From assembly GCA_037903355.1 (NCBI GenBank), contig JBAJFE010000014.1, positions 4,712,001-4,776,000 of the forward strand: 64,000 nt of DNA, written 5' to 3'. Under the pieces are notes generated by a model. The model did no database searches. It had not been told where the DNA came from and saw only the letters and a program-made list of their open reading frames with translations. The DNA is from Trichuris trichiura. Taxonomy: Eukaryota; Nematoda; Enoplea; Trichinellida; Trichuridae. Of this stretch, positions 1 through 13,400 are shown piece by piece. Each line of letters begins with the position of its first letter. Position 1 is the first letter of the stretch. The position numbers and the translations under genes are program-made.

Positions 1-434
1 TACGTAAACAGCAAACTAGATGAAGAAGGAGTAAATTTGGTTTCGGGCTCACAGTGCGACTTTGGTCAGTTTCCTGAGTTGAAAAACGCTGATGGTGTTT
101 GCAGCATTCACCAACACGCCAACACGGATAAGGTGCGTGAAGGGTTTATTCATTAGCAAATTAAATTACCATTTCATTTAAGTCGTTCGGAGGACCACTG
201 ACTTGTATAGTTAACGACAAAGCATATCAGTTCGGCGTTTATTTGTCCCAGATGGTTGTTAAGGACATGTTCAGAAAGGATCCGGTAGCTCTTCACTACT
301 ACGGTCACTTTTTAAAACTGCTTTCGAACGATTCTCTGCATGGCAATGATTTCATTGAAATCGGCACCAAGTCTTCAGCACGTCCTACGGATATTATGGA
401 AGTTGAAACCAAGGAGCCCGCTGAAGCTATCGAG
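1..434 (+). other. Tail of degenerate trypsin domain A plus Pro/Glu tail
   Basis: Exons 1-132 and 183-434, split by a 50-bp intron, phase 0. The stretch around 183-240 reads SFGGPLTCIV...YQFGVY, the usual GDSGGPLVC...G..GV block of trypsins with Phe in place of the catalytic Ser. The same intron position, just before this block, recurs at 2164-2210 and 4377-4435, so the three domains arose by internal duplication. The domain's first half lies upstream of the window. Exon 981-1073 then supplies a short Pro-rich hinge. Confidence 0.75.
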
Positions 435-3400
435 GTGAATAATTTATAACATCCCTACTTTTTTCTTCTAACGGGCGTTTAGAAATTTTGTTCTAATCTT
501 TCATGTAGCGGTATTTTCAGTCCGTTTTTTCATTAACATTTATTGTATAAACGTTTAATGCGGGGATTATGGGCCTCACCGTGGCCTGTCATCAGCGCAA
601 TTTGTGCCGCCCGTATCCCTGCTTAACATTTCTTCACTACTGTGCCAGTATTCTAACAAATGCCTGCACGGTAGCGAATATATGTTTTCAAAATAAGCCT
701 ACAATCCATTCTAATGACTTCATAAAGCAAATGTTTATTCATAACGCTTCACAAATAACCACCAATAACCCTGACCACGCCCTTTTACCTTTTTTCATAA
801 GTTTCTCTGTTCCAAAATAAACCGTTTTCATTTCACTGTAACGCATTAGACATAATCGAAAAGCTTAAATAAGAGCACAGCGATTAAGTCAAATGTCACC
901 AATAAATATGTCAACAAAAAGTGGTGGAAAACGTACCCATGCACGTTTCAAGTTATAATACATGCCATGATTGCTTTCAGGGAAAACATCAGGTGAATAC
1001 AAAAATGCCAGAGAAACCAGTTGACGTTCCACGGCCATCTCACCCTGTTCAACCAGCAGCACCGTCTAGCAACGTAAGCTGATGCGACTTTAACATTAAC
1101 CTTTTAGAATGAATATGCATGCATATGCCAGAAAGTCAAAAAGATACTACTAAAAAACTGAATTCTAAGCATATTTTTAACGTTCGCAAATAGGTCATTT
1201 AGTCACTGTTACATTATTTCAAAAATGCTGTGCTTCGTAACTGCCACTTGAAGCTTCCTAGTCGTTTGCAGATGAATGCCGTTTTATTCTTATTTCCATT
1301 TGTTGTAGCTTTGATAGCAAACGGAGTATTGTCTTCTCAACGTCTTTAATAGTTTATGAGCAGTTCTATGACGTGATAATCGTTCGAGCATAACGCTGCA
1401 GTACGGTATTAAATGAAAGCAGCTTGTTAACAGTGCTCTGCGAAGTTTCATAAAAATAGGAAACAGGACGTTTCTCAAAATGTTTTAGGAAAAACCAGCT
1501 CGCTGCGGTGACACAAGCTTCTTTGATAAAACGCTGGAAAGCTACGTTGAGGGAAATTCCTCAAGAGAAATTTTCCCTTGGAACGTGTTTATTGCAACAC
1601 GGACAAGGGGGGTTGTCAGATGTGTCGGAAGCCTGATACACAGTGGTGAAATCGAAAGCAGTGCGAACTCCTCAGACATTGTTTTAACAGCAGGGGATTG
1701 CTTTAGACGGTAAAGAAGTAGGTTTGTTAATGTTTAGGCAAATGGAAATTGCTATAGATATTCGTATTCTACGTGTGTAACGAAGACCAATTTGGTAGTA
1801 TACGCTGGTTCATCTAACTATGCTTGGTACAGCCGCAAAGGGATCAAAGTTAGCATTGAAACTACTCGTTCATACGGAATTTCGGGGAAATCTGGAGAAC
1901 GCTGGAACGAAATAGCTCTATTGAGACTTCGCAGGTCATTAACGACGAAAAATAAAGTGATCCCCGTCTGCTTGGCTCCACGGGAAGAACTTCCGCCTTT
2001 TGACGCCCTTTGCTATGTGACCTACTACGACAAAGAAGAACATCGAATAGATGAGGAACCTGTCGTCCTTACAGCTCAACGGCGCTGCCCTGTGGAAAGT
2101 TCTGAAAAAAAATCACACTCTCCTGGTCTCTGCACTCTGGAGGACCCCCCTAAGCAGCACATCGTAAGTTACCAACATAGTCGCATGCGGTTTTATTTTA
2201 CAATATTTAGCAACTGGGAGCTCCAATGGTTTGCATCGTGAAAGGCCGTGCCTATCAGTACGGCGTCTACCAACGGCAATTGGCGTTAGAGCTCGACACG
2301 CAGGCTTCTCAGAAACTCGGTTATTATGCTGAAATTTCCATTGTACACAGTATCTTGCTTGGAGAAATAGCTAGTGGATCAGAGGTAGAAAACGTTGTGA
2401 CAATACCTGAAGCGAATACTCCAAAGCCTGAAACAGAATTGCCACGTCCATCATGGCCAGTGATACAGCCAATTCGGGAACCAGTCGTCATCACACCACA
2501 AATGCCAGGTTACGAATCCGTATCTGCTTCCAGTAGTTCTCAAGAAACAGAACCTAGCAAGGCAATAGATTTTCCGTACCAGATTTTGCCATCACCAAAC
2601 AAAGAACCAGAACAAATGCTAGTTCTCCCATTAAAGCCACCGACGAACAGAGTCAGCGAATCTGATTCAGCATCTAAATCCGTTTCAAAGTCGAGATCTT
2701 CTTTGGATGAAGAGAGTGTTGAAGAAATAGTGCACCAACCTGTTCAGCCTGAAGTTGAATCACCTATCTTGAAGAAGAACGAGACGGTCATTGTAGTAAA
2801 ATTCCCTGCGATTAAATATCCTAAGTTCGTCGTCAGAAAGGAAAGTAAGGAGGAATCAGTCATTTTACTACCACCTGGTTCAAGCGAGAGCAAGGATGGC
2901 GACGTTCCAGCAACTACTCCAGTTCTTGTTTCCACTCAGTCCCCTGAACCACCGCAAGCTGTCCCGTCGACCCCAGCACCTGTGAAACTTGAAAGTCACT
3001 TACAATCTTCATCACACTCTATGTCTAAATCTTCTAGCCTTTCTTCAAGCGCTTCAGCGTCTTTTGAAATAATATCACCTGGAGAAAAAGAAGTCACATC
3101 ATTTCCAACTGTTCAGCCACTGCAAAACAGTACAGTACCTCCAACTCCAAGTGTGAAGCCAAGTAAAATCTTGGCCTCTCAGAACCCGTCTGCTAAGCAA
3201 AACTCCATTTCAGTCATTCGGCCTCCTTCTCCCAAGCCAGCTTCAATTCCGTCTTTTCCAAGTAAACCATCCTGCCAGTTTCCCGGAAAAGCAGGACCTA
3301 CTTCAACGCTTCCAAATGGCATCACCGTTTGCCCTAGCCGACCAAATGGTGAAGGTGGCTCGGTGCAGACTGTTGTACTGCCCATTCCTTTACCTGTCGA

Positions 3401-4612
3401 AGAATATATAACCACTTCAGGTGAATCTACAGAGCGGTTAATTGTACTATCTCCGCAACAGTATGATATGTCAAATAGAACCATTTCGGTAATCTTTTTG
3501 TTACTGTTTTGACTTTGTTTATTACTCAAAAATTTCGCATAGGTTCATGAACATATTTTGATTCGCGACAAGATTTCCACTGAAAGTTCAACTGTTACGA
3601 GACCTTCTAGTATTTCTGCAGACGAAAACTTCGATTCAGTTGAAATAGTCAGAACGTCTGGGGAGCAAATCAGTGGATCTATTTTCTCAGGACACCTTCA
3701 TGGCACAGTTTATGCGTCTGTCTTCAAAAAAACTTCCTCAAACCATTTAAATGGAAACTCTGGTTCCTATGTTAGACACATCGTCTCAAGACGCCTTCCA
3801 GGCGCAGTTGCTGTCCACATTTTTGATACGTCCGGGAAGATTCCTGGTAGACCATGTTCTGGCAGTTTGATTGTCAAGCGTGGCCAGATGTACGCTGACG
3901 AGGTGGTTACAGCTGCCAGATGTGTTTGGCCACAGTGAGTTTCATGCAGTACACAAGCAGCAAATAAGAAAAAGATTCATTTTAGGATTGCTGAAAATTA
4001 CAACGTATACGTTGGCTCCCTACTACCAAGACATGTGACAGAGACAAACTTCCAGAAAACTGTAATTCCGGTGAAAAGTATCAGGACACTTCCATTGTTT
4101 ACAGGTGCCAACCTGGTATCTGTTGGAGCCGCCGTGCTAAAGTTAAAGCACAAAGTTAGAGTCAGTAGTGGTGTTCAATTCTTCCCGCTCGCTAGTCCAA
4201 CCACGGGTCCAACCCTAAAAATGCGGTGTTTTGTTTCTGGAGTTTGCAAGCACGGATTGCCTGTGAGAGTGCAATATCAACTGCTCAGCCCAGTCGACTG
4301 CAGGAGGCGTCTAGGTTTTCCATTCCTACCGAGTCTCTACTACTGTGGCATTGGACGTAAAGATATTCTAGAGTTCGTAAGTGGCTCCAGTTTAAACAAG
4401 CGCTACTGCCCTATAACTTACCTAATTCGTTGTAGCCATCTGGAGCACCCCTTGTCTGCGATTTCTTTGGAAGATGGACACAGTTTGGTGTATATGATCA
4501 CGCTCCTGGTTCCGCAATAGTTGATCACTTTGGCAACGCGGAAGAGCAAAGTTTGAACGAAGTTGCTATATTCATGAGGGTAAACGGAACTGATGCATAC
4601 GGAAGCAAATAA
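1..4612 (+). CDS. Multi-domain trypsin-like serine protease homologue, catalytically dead (5' partial)
   Basis: Nine exons are joined by GT-AG introns: <1-132, 183-434, 981-1073, 1489-1709, 1758-2163, 2211-3488, 3543-3934, 3986-4376 and 4436-4612 (TAA). They sum to 3342 bp, 1113 codons plus stop, in frame throughout. Most introns are 47-59 bp; two are 546 and 415 bp. The product holds the tail of one chymotrypsin-fold domain, a full second domain, a ~370-residue Ser/Pro-rich linker and a full third domain. The family normally cleaves peptide bonds with a His-Asp-Ser triad. Here the second domain reads TAGDC (His to Asp), NEIALL (Asp to Glu) and QLGAPMVC (Ser lost). The third reads TAARC (His to Arg), VGAAVLKL (Asp to Gly) and PSGAPLVC (Ser kept). 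The first ends SFGGPLTC, with Phe at the Ser position. Cysteines and the PW, GSLI and CYV landmarks remain. It is probably a secreted non-enzymatic scaffold or binding protein, which is inference. The start lies outside the window. Confidence 0.88.
500..625 (-). repeat. Worn copy of the hammerhead-bearing terminal repeat (family C) in an intron
   Basis: Inside the 435-980 intron. On the minus strand it shows the order seen at 12.7 kb: the GGCGGCACAA block, CTGATGA, a GGCC/GGCC stem, then TTAAACG and CAATAAATG-like sequence. The GAAA of the ribozyme core is lost here (reads ATAA), so it should be inactive. It marks an old insertion that lengthened this intron. Confidence 0.55.
1489..2350 (+). 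other. Degenerate trypsin domain B (triad all lost)
   Basis: Encoded by exons 1489-1709, 1758-2163 and the start of 2211-3488. Landmarks in order: ARCGDTS, FPWNVFIATRT, CVGSLI, VLTAGDCF (His57 position is Asp), NEIALLRL (Asp102 position is Glu), IPVCLAP, CYVTYYD, and QLGAPMVC (Ser195 position is Leu). All three catalytic residues are changed while the fold cysteines are kept. This is the pattern of a clip/trypsin-type serine protease homologue rather than random decay. No stop codons interrupt it. Confidence 0.8.
2370..3760 (+). other. Ser/Pro/Thr-rich mucin-like linker between protease-like domains
   Basis: Most of the 1278-bp exon 2211-3488 and the beginning of exon 3543-3934 encode low-complexity sequence. 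It is rich in Ser, Pro, Val and Lys/Glu, with runs such as SASKSVSKSRSS and SSSLSSSASAS. Only two cysteines occur near its end. It probably forms an extended, O-glycosylated spacer, as in mucins; glycosylation is inference. Base composition does not differ obviously from the flanking exons and the frame is open throughout, so it is under coding constraint. Confidence 0.7.
3769..4612 (+). other. Degenerate trypsin domain C (Ser kept, His and Asp lost)
   Basis: Exons 3769(in exon)-3934, 3986-4376 and 4436-4612. Landmarks: HIVSRR at the usual IVGG position, PCSGSLIV, VVTAARCVW (His to Arg), VGAAVLKLK (Asp to Gly), MRCFVSG, and PSGAPLVCDFFGRWTQFGVY near the end. The C-terminal helix equivalent follows (NEVAIFMRVN). 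The reading frame closes at TAA 4610-4612. Confidence 0.8.
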
Positions 4613-4659
4613 TTATTCCGCTTTCGTTTTTTATTTTGTGCGCGCATTTCGTTTCCGTA

Positions 4660-4665
4660 AATAAA
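4660..4665 (+). terminator. Polyadenylation signal of the protease-like gene
   Basis: AATAAA lies 48 bp after the TAA stop of the protease homologue, the right place for 3'-end processing. Confidence 0.55.
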
Positions 4666-7446
4666 TCTTTTTGGCGTTATTCTACTTCCGTTCAGGAGCA
4701 CCACTGCATTATATGGCACATTCTACTATCGTTATTCTACTCAGAACTAGTTTCATTGTCATTTTTAAAGGAAGAAGACATTTTCTGACTACTTAACGTA
4801 CCTGAAGAGCTAAATGCTTGCAAGTACATCACTTCTGAAGTAATATTAGTTCCATTGTTTAAAAGATATTTATTTTTCGTCGTTCTACCTTGGGAACTAT
4901 TTTCTGTTCCCATAAGACGGGACAAAAACGGTTCCGAACCTATAAACAAAAGATTATTGTGCATTGGTCCGAAAGCGTGAGAAATGTTTTAAAAGGAGGT
5001 TCCAAAGTACCTTATTCAAGAATGATGAGTATTTATATTATGCTTTTTTTTGAGAGACTGTTGCGTCAAACATTGCAACGGTAGGATTAATGTCTGTGAC
5101 TAAAACTTCAAACAGTTAAGCAAAAATTTAGGAAACCTTAGCCCAGTTGTGACACTGTCATGCTTAATCACGACGCAAGTGAGACCTCTTCGTTTGTCAG
5201 AGTTTCCATCGAAAATCTTTCTACGTTAACGGTGGGCTCCTTTGAACAAGTTAAGACACTGTGTGTCACGAACCGAGCCGATATGGTGACAGGAGACAAA
5301 ATATGCACGAGGACACGACGTTTACTAAAGCACACGAAAGCGAGCGTTCTCTGAGACGTCGACAGGCAAAACTAACTTAAGCATTGCAAACAAGTGAACG
5401 CGATGTCAAAATTAGGTAGGCAATCCGCAGGAGCCACCATGGCAACGACTTTTCCGCCTCACGCTGACAATGTCGATTCTAAGCGCCGTTCACGACACTG
5501 TGACACAAAACCAATGTAAACCCACCGCACACGACTCAGATAGTAAGATTATGCGTGCGAAATGGTGACCTAATATTTATAGTTTCCAAGACAGATTTAT
5601 TTGCCAGAGAAAAGAAGCTTCATTGGAGAGTACCCTACCACGGGTTTGACGGCTATCATCGCGGAAAGACGAGAAGAAACTGTTTTTAAGCAAAAGTTTA
5701 GGTAGCTAATTAAAACTTATTAAAATTCTACACTGAATTGACAAAGAAGCAGAAGCAAATAGAAATTCCTATTCCAGCTAAACTTTCCTTTTCCAAGCGC
5801 GATCTTGAGAGTTAGAAATGGCAAGTCATGCTATATTAGCAACTGATTATCCGGAGGATTGGTCCATTTCAAATCAATACTCACTAAGTCTAGCCAACGC
5901 CTGCGTTAAACCGTGGATAGGGCGTTCTGTCTTTATAGTAAAAGCATCTTGGCAGTGAATTCAGGTACGGCGAGAGAATAATAAATCGAACAGCTAACCC
6001 AAGACGCCTACTCCTTCCGGCTGCACGAAAGAAAATGAGCCTAAGACAGCAGAAGAGCAGATGTATATAAAGCCAGAAGCGAACTTAACTTCCAACAAAG
6101 GATACCACAGAGCCATGATTTGGGAAAAGATTTTGAAAGTTCACTAAAACCTTAAATAGCAGGGTCCTCTTCAGAAACTTCCAAACGGCATTTCAAACTT
6201 ATCGAAGGATGAGCTGAACAGTAGTTGAAGAGATGACCCAAATGGGTCTGTAAAGTTGGAGCGCAGCTGCTGCGCTGTCAGTACTGGAGGAACAGTGCAT
6301 ACGCTGAAAGACTGAATCAACTGACACCTGAAGAGCGTGATAGGGTGTGAAAAAGACGAATGAAAGATGGTAATGAACAGACACGACCACGAACATGAGA
6401 AGTTCGCAAGAATTGAACCAGGAAACGAATTTAGAAAAAGTCCACAAAGGCAGAGCATGACAACTCTACACATGCTTGGCTGTTGATTATGAGGTATCAG
6501 TCAGCAATATCCCCAAACTAGACAAAGTCAGAAAAGACCTCCGAATTCATTCATCATAAACAATTAATGAGCTATGTTTTGGCATTATAAGCAGTGAACG
6601 CAATGGGTTTTTTTGACAGAGTAATTAATTTCCCTATTAATGCTTAAGGAACCTTTTTTTAGAAGTGTGTTACTGGTAGCTACTCTTTGAGAATAGCTTT
6701 CAGATAAAGACAGTCTGTTCATGAAAAACCAACAGTTTCAGTATTCAGCTTTCATACGAAAGCAGCATCCTACGAAACCGTAGCTTAGACACAGCGAATG
6801 ACAATGTGGTTCAAAATTGGGGGAAGCTCATTAAAAGGACAATGCGTCTTTGGCTCAGGCAAGTTCGAAAGGGTAACGCACATACACGGGAACCTCTAAA
6901 GTTGGTCACCTCCCTAAGTTGACCGAATTTCGACCAGTTGGTTGGTCCGCATGCAAATAAGCGCAAAGAAGCCTCTATACCAGTAGTGGGGAACCTTTTT
7001 GCTGCCGCGGGCTGTACAGAATGCTCAATTGAAAAACATAGCCTGCGTTGTGGCACTCACCACAGTTTGGCATGAACCATGCAATTACGGTTTGCTTTTA
7101 AAAGAGTTGAACATTATTTGTACGGTGAAACATTGCTTGCAGTACTATTTAAGTTTCTGTTTACCAGTAGCCGCTATAATATTACTTATGAAAATAGTTT
7201 ACGCAATTCATACCCTTTTATGGCAATAATGCTTTAAATATTCGCGAGAGTCGATGATATCAATGAGTACCGGTCATAAATCAAAAATGACACCATGTAG
7301 TTATCTAGCTCCTTCGATTTATGTACTCAATCAGTGCTATCATGAATTGAGCGTGCGTCAGTCAGTTAAGTAACATTCCATTCTTTAGCACCTCGTCTCT
7401 ACGTCCATAAAAGAACCACGGCAACAAAACTCGTGCTGGTGTTCTG
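4666..7446. other. Intergenic region without a recognisable gene
   Basis: No open frame here resembles a known family and no splice-consistent exon chain was found. The only identifiable item is a truncated pogo-type MITE near 6886-6966. A short TATATAAA-like stretch at about 6061 has no gene downstream that I can recognise. Confidence 0.5.
6886..6966 (+). mobile_element. Truncated pogo/Tigger-type MITE
   Basis: The block CCTCCCTAAGTTGACCGAAT and the following GGT(T/A)GGTCCGCA match the left half of the complete MITE at 51260-51442 nearly base for base over about 65 bp. The right terminus is missing or unrecognisable. Confidence 0.6.
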
Positions 7447-10400
7447 ATGAATAGTGGAAAGATTTTTTCTCGAGAAAATGTGTGCAATGCTGTTCTTTTT
7501 CTTACCTTTGCCACTAGCGGAACGTGTAACACAATTTTCGCTAAGTAAGGGATAGTAAACGCATAGTTGCTACGCCTTGTTTCTTTAGATGGATGGACAT
7601 GACAATGGCATTAGAAAGAAAGTTTTGTCACCCGTTCCTACAGGTAGGCAAGTGGCTTTGCAAAATGATACATCAGGTCAAACTTAAGGCTATGTTCACA
7701 TATGTTGGAGAAAGTCTTTGTTTCTTTCTATTCTTAGCAATCTCGAGGCAGGCTTCAGTACGACATAAAGAGTTCAGTTGGATAACTTACTCTAGTTTAA
7801 AGATCCATTCTAATTCGTTAATTTTATTCATTCCAACTGTTTTGGACTACTTGTCAACAACGTTGAACTACTTCGCACTTAGCATGACCTCCTCATCAAG
7901 TTATCAAATGCTTCGAGGTAGTAATGCTCTTCAAATGAACTTGGTGTGGCTATGTGCATTTCAGGTTCTTTGATAGTTTTTACCTCACTGCTATCCTATG
8001 CTTTTCTTGGTCGTTCCCTAAGACGAATAGAATGGTTGGGAATAGCTTTAGTAACATTTGGCATGGTATTAGTGGGCCTTTCTGATTCACTTCAGAGCAA
8101 CTCAGCAAGAATTATGATAACCGACGTGAACAGGATAAGATCAGGTAACAATCCTGAAAATTGGAATTTGCTAACATGAGATGATTATTGAAGGTGATTT
8201 GCTTGCTGTAACTTCGCAAACGATGAAAGCAGTGCAGCTAACGCTAGAAGAGAATTTCATGAACAAATATAATTTTACACCTTTGGTACTGACTTCCGCT
8301 GAAGGTTATCAATTCAAGCAGTGCATTTTTCGCTTTAAAATGTTCAATCATATTTAGGCATGTTTGGCTTTATACTGTCGGTAATAATTGCAATGTCAGT
8401 GTACTTCGTCAGAGTGCCGCAGTATATGACCACTGATCCGGAACAACGACTAGAAAACATTAAAGACGCCTTTTATCAGGCAATGGACTCTTCAACCTTA
8501 TTCTGGCTGATATTTTGTACGAAATGTATTACATTAGAGTTGTGAATTAGCGTTCTCACAAAGCTTTTCGCAACTTGTACGCAAGCTTTTATGTATGCTC
8601 TGCTTTTGCCATCTTCCCATTTGCTAAAAACGTTTCGCTTTCTCTGAGCTTACAGTATAAGCCCCGTCCCTCTGTTAACGAAACTGAACCCTGAGCAATA
8701 GGAATGAGAAGGAAGATAAAACAAGACAGAAAGTACAGTAGGTTTAAGGCAAACTTGCTTCTCAATGGTGAGCTTTGGCAGCTGCCTTTAATATGCTGCA
8801 AGTTTACGTTCCTGTCTCCATGTCTGATATGTTTTGCCTGTTTGCTGAGTTTTCTTAATTACCATTCTTTTTGTTCTGCTCATATTTCTCACTTGTTCTC
8901 TTCTCTTTTCTTAGTGCCATGGTCTTGTGCTTTCGCTTTCATGTTGCAAACGGTCGGCTGTGCCAGTGAGCATAACGAAGCCGTAAGCTGATTGTAAAGG
9001 AGACTAATGCAGAGAACTTCAGTGCATCTAACCTATGAGACAGCCACACTTCATTAAGTCATTTTGCGGTGGGTAAAAATGAAATTAAGTTGAATACAAA
9101 AAAGCAGCTTTGATATTCTTCTAATAAACGATTCAAGGATGCATGTGGATGCTGCTGGAAAGCTTTGACACATGTTCGGTGACGAGAGTGGTTGACGAAC
9201 GTTTGAATGTCACTGTAGTTAGATAAGATGACTGCGAAAATACGTGCTGTCTGACGGTAACGCCTTTTAACCATATCTCAGCATTGTTGTGTCAAGCTAA
9301 ATATTACATGTACTCATGGAATTAGTAATCTATCATGTTAACTGTTTTCATAATCTGAGGTGCAGAACAGCTGCACTTCCCCTCATAAGCAGTTTAGGCT
9401 TTTGGATTGAAGGGGATAAGCGCTTTGTGGTTCCTAAATAACCGTGGTTGGTTAGGAAATTCTTAAAAATTACTTTGTCTAGTGCTTTTCTAATCATTGA
9501 GCCTTTCCTTAACGCCTGCGCAATGCATGGCTTTTATGGAAAGCTTAATACAGACTGTTTTTTTCTATACTGCATGATGACATGGTTCAAGACCAGTACA
9601 AGCGTTACGTGGATGGAATTTTTGCTCTTATTAAAACTGGAAAAAATGAGCTTTTCTGATAAGCTTATCGAACATTTTACGAGGATGTTTAGGCAGAACA
9701 GGCAGATTCCCTTTTGTTCTGTTACTCACAATTGTCATGAGCAAGCGTGGTTATCTTAGTCGTTCGATGAATTTTTTCTGGATTAAACACGAAGGTTGTT
9801 CGAAAAGCCTTTGGAAAGACAGTGCAGTGTCTAACAGGACTCCAAACGATGAGCCAGATGGATCAAAACATGTTTAATCTTATCCGTTATCTTCAGACTT
9901 GTACGGAGAGGTAGCCATATCTGACTCTGCGCTACTATGGTACAAGCTGCTCCTAAAGTAATCGTTTTTCTCATGATATGGAAAATCTTTGTTTTGAGGC
10001 CAGAACTAACATTACATTTTTATCCAAGCTTGGTTTGCAGCTGAGGAGGATTATTCAATTTTTGCGGCAGGTTTACGGAAGTAGTGAACCATTTAAATCA
10101 GTTGTCTACGAGTAGATAAGACGTTCAAAGGAGGGCAGAGAGGCCAACAAAGACGACCAAAAAGCGGGAAGACCAGCAACCGCAACGAGAGAAGAAATCG
10201 TAACCTTTGTCCGGAACCTAGTGGATGGAGACCGCAGAATTACCATCAGAAGGTTTGTTAGAATGGCTGGGATCTCTCTCCATTCGGCATTTGGAGTACT
10301 GCATGGAACCCTTGGTCTGTGGAAGCTTTCAGCTCGATAGGTCCCGAAAGCGTTGCGCGAACAACAGCTGGTTCGACGCGCTAGTTTTTCTTGGGAGCTT

Positions 10401-13400
10401 TTAACGAAGATTGAAGCAAATAAGATTGAGTGCATTGACCGTATCATTACGAGAGCTGAAACTTGGATCTACCAACATGACCCCGAGAGTAAGATCCAAT
10501 CCAAGCAGTGGTAACCGTGGGGATCAGCAGGTCAAGTCAAGTTCAAAGCGGAGCGGTTGGCTAGAAAGGTTATCGCGACCATATTGTGAAACTCGGGCGG
10601 AATAATTCTGACTGACTTTTTCGAAGGAGAGTGAACAGTGACGGCAAGTTATTACAAAGCAGTATTGCAAAAATTAGAGACCGCACTGGCAAGAAAAACG
10701 GCGTGTTAAATTGCACCTCAGTGTCCTTTGGCATCAGGATAACGCGCCGGCTTATTTGTCAAGAACTGTGAAGATTGTTCTCCGTGGGTTTCGGTGGAAA
10801 GTTATTCCGCACCCACTTTACTGACCAGATCTTGCTCCGTCAGACGTTTTCCTTTTCCCAAAGTTGAAAGAACATTTGAAAGGTACACTGCTCAAGTCAG
10901 TGGATGACGCGAAACGCGTCGTATCGACTTTTGCAATGCACAGCCCCCAAGGAGTCTACAGGGAAGGTAGGCGGAGATGGAGACATTGTCTGGAAAAGTG
11001 CCTATAGATTAACGGAAGATGCGTTCAGAAATGAGTTTGATATCATTGCAAATAAAATTTCTATTTTATTTTTCCAGGAACTTTTCGTATAATCAGATTA
11101 TTTTCACCGTAAAAATGAGCAGGATAATGCGTCAGTTGTCTAAACTAGTGTTTGGCATGGTCATGATTGCCAGGGCTCCCCTGTGAACGTTTCTGAGCGT
11201 TTATGCGGCCCCTGCCCCCCAATTCTGATTAGTCGATTTCAAACACCCTGATTGGCTGGAAGGGAGACGGAGGGTAGCCTGGACGTCATAATGTTGCACA
11301 AAATTCAGTAGGGAAAGCGTCCCCCAGATAGTGTGTCGAACACTTACGTTCTCACCGCTGAGCCGGCTCAACCCTTCCAGCCAGTTAGAATTGCGGGGCA
11401 CAACAGCATGCAGCTTTCTCTTAGGCAGGACATACCTTCCTATCCACTTAACACGATCGCCCAGGTGTAGCGTCTGCCTCCCACAGCTAAAAAGAATTCT
11501 TAAGGGCCCCTTTGGCGATCTGGGTTCCCCAATGGAGCACTTGCCCCACCGTGAGAATTACTGATTTAAACTGATGATAGGGTTAAAACAGCGGTTTACT
11601 CCAATCACCCATGTTCTATCGTACCACGCTCGCTTAGGAAAAAAGCACTCTGGCCCGAATTCTTTTTAAAAATTTCTCTACGTTTCAAGAACTGTTTCGC
11701 AATGAAGAAGTGCACACCTCATTCAATCAAAGTCTTTAAATAGTTTGTGATGCTAAACGCGACTGTTCCGCTTCTTACTTCACGAAAAAAAGGACATGTT
11801 AAATCATTCATTCCGGGTGTACGTGAAGTGCTTAGGTCAAAGCAACAATGCTGAGAGACAATCCAGATGGGCTACCACCAGACTACGTGAATTTTCTTAA
11901 TAACGTGATCCAACCATGGTGATGATGCGATGTCTGTCATCTTCTTCTGTCGTTAAACATGCATCAGCAAGTGGTGCCAACCTGCACAACAATGGATTGT
12001 TATCGGGAAACCACTTTTACCTTTAAAAGAACAAAGCAGATGTTTTGCATTCAACGTAGTTCCATTTCCAACTACCATTAAGGAACTGCAGTCAATGAAA
12101 CGTAGTCTGTCTGACAAGTCTTACGCGCTGCACTTGTCTGCGCTACTGTTCTCTAAGGCGAGCGATTCGCTCCTTTATTGACGTCTCCTTGGCTGAAAGA
12201 GAGTGCGATACGAAAGGAAAAATGAAAAGTTATAACTGTAAAACTAAAAAAAGAATGAAAGAGTTGAAAGAGACTAAAAATGAGACTTAAGAAAACTTGG
12301 CAAGCAGGCAAAAGATTTGGCATGAAGAGTGGAACACAACCATGCTCAGGTGTCAATACGCACGGCTGAGATGAGTTTTCAAAGCTCTGCCGAACTATTA
12401 AGAGGTAGGCAACGACCAGACAACGTCAGCACTTCTACGGTCAAAAATGGCTATTTCCAACGGTTATAGTCTGTGCGTTTCTTCAAGAATTTCTTCGTCA
12501 TATGAGCAAGAGTTTATGCTTCCCTTGAATTTTACTTTGCAGTAACTAGAGCCAGCAAATTAATCGATTAGAACCAAGACGGTATGCGTCATGTTGCAGT
12601 ATTTTTTTGTTCTTATCTGTGCTGAAAGGAGTCCCCAATTGTATCATAACTATTTGAGATAACAATCTTTCTTTTTCTTCGTAACGGGTTTTTCAATTTC
12701 TTCTTCTAAAGTTTTTCGCGGAAATTTTAACCTATTGTTTATTTAACATTTATTGCAAAAACATTTTTACGAAGCTTTCGGGTCTACGCATGACCCTTCA
12801 TCAGCGTAATTAAGCCGCCCGTCGGGTCAGTCTTTATGGTTGCAAACCGCTCCATCCGATCAACTTTGGCAGAGACCTCAGCTGTCAGCTCTATCATGAA
12901 CCGTCGAGCCTTGGTCCCACCCAGTCAGTCAAACGGTGCAGCGAGTGCCCAACTGACCTTCCACGACGGCGACAACACTTACAAATGATCAGCAACGAGC
13001 AGACAAACGACATATACCCGTCTGCTTTAAACAAACGGGTTTTAAACTCTCTTCTTTTCCGCAGCTTCGCCTTCTTTCTTCTGTACCCCTCGTTGTCCTC
13101 TTCCCTTTTTTCTTTTCTTCGGTGCCCGCGCACACCTGTTTTTATTTCTTTTTCTTTTTTTTCGACACAGGTTTTTCAACTTGTTCTGCTAAAGTTATTC
13201 GCGGAATTTTCAACCCGTTGTTTATTTAACGTTTATTGCAAAAACATTTTTACGAGGCTTTCGGGTCTACACATGATCCGTCATCAGCGTAATTGTGCCG
13301 GCGTCACGAAAGGTCGGTTGGACACTCGCTGCATCGTCTGACTGAGCAGGAGGGAAGGAAACCTGATGGCTCAAGGCAGGGCTGCCGGCGGAAGGCCTCT

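Noticed and set aside
2744..3529. Minus-strand open frames over the protease gene
   Set aside because: Antisense shadows of the Ser/Pro-rich exon.
7444..7475. CTGATGA followed by GAAA near the SLC35F6 start, hammerhead-like
   Set aside because: The bases between do not form a stem II and there is no helix I partner; chance occurrence.
10106..10447. Minus-strand 113-codon open frame
   Set aside because: It is the antisense shadow of the mariner transposase.
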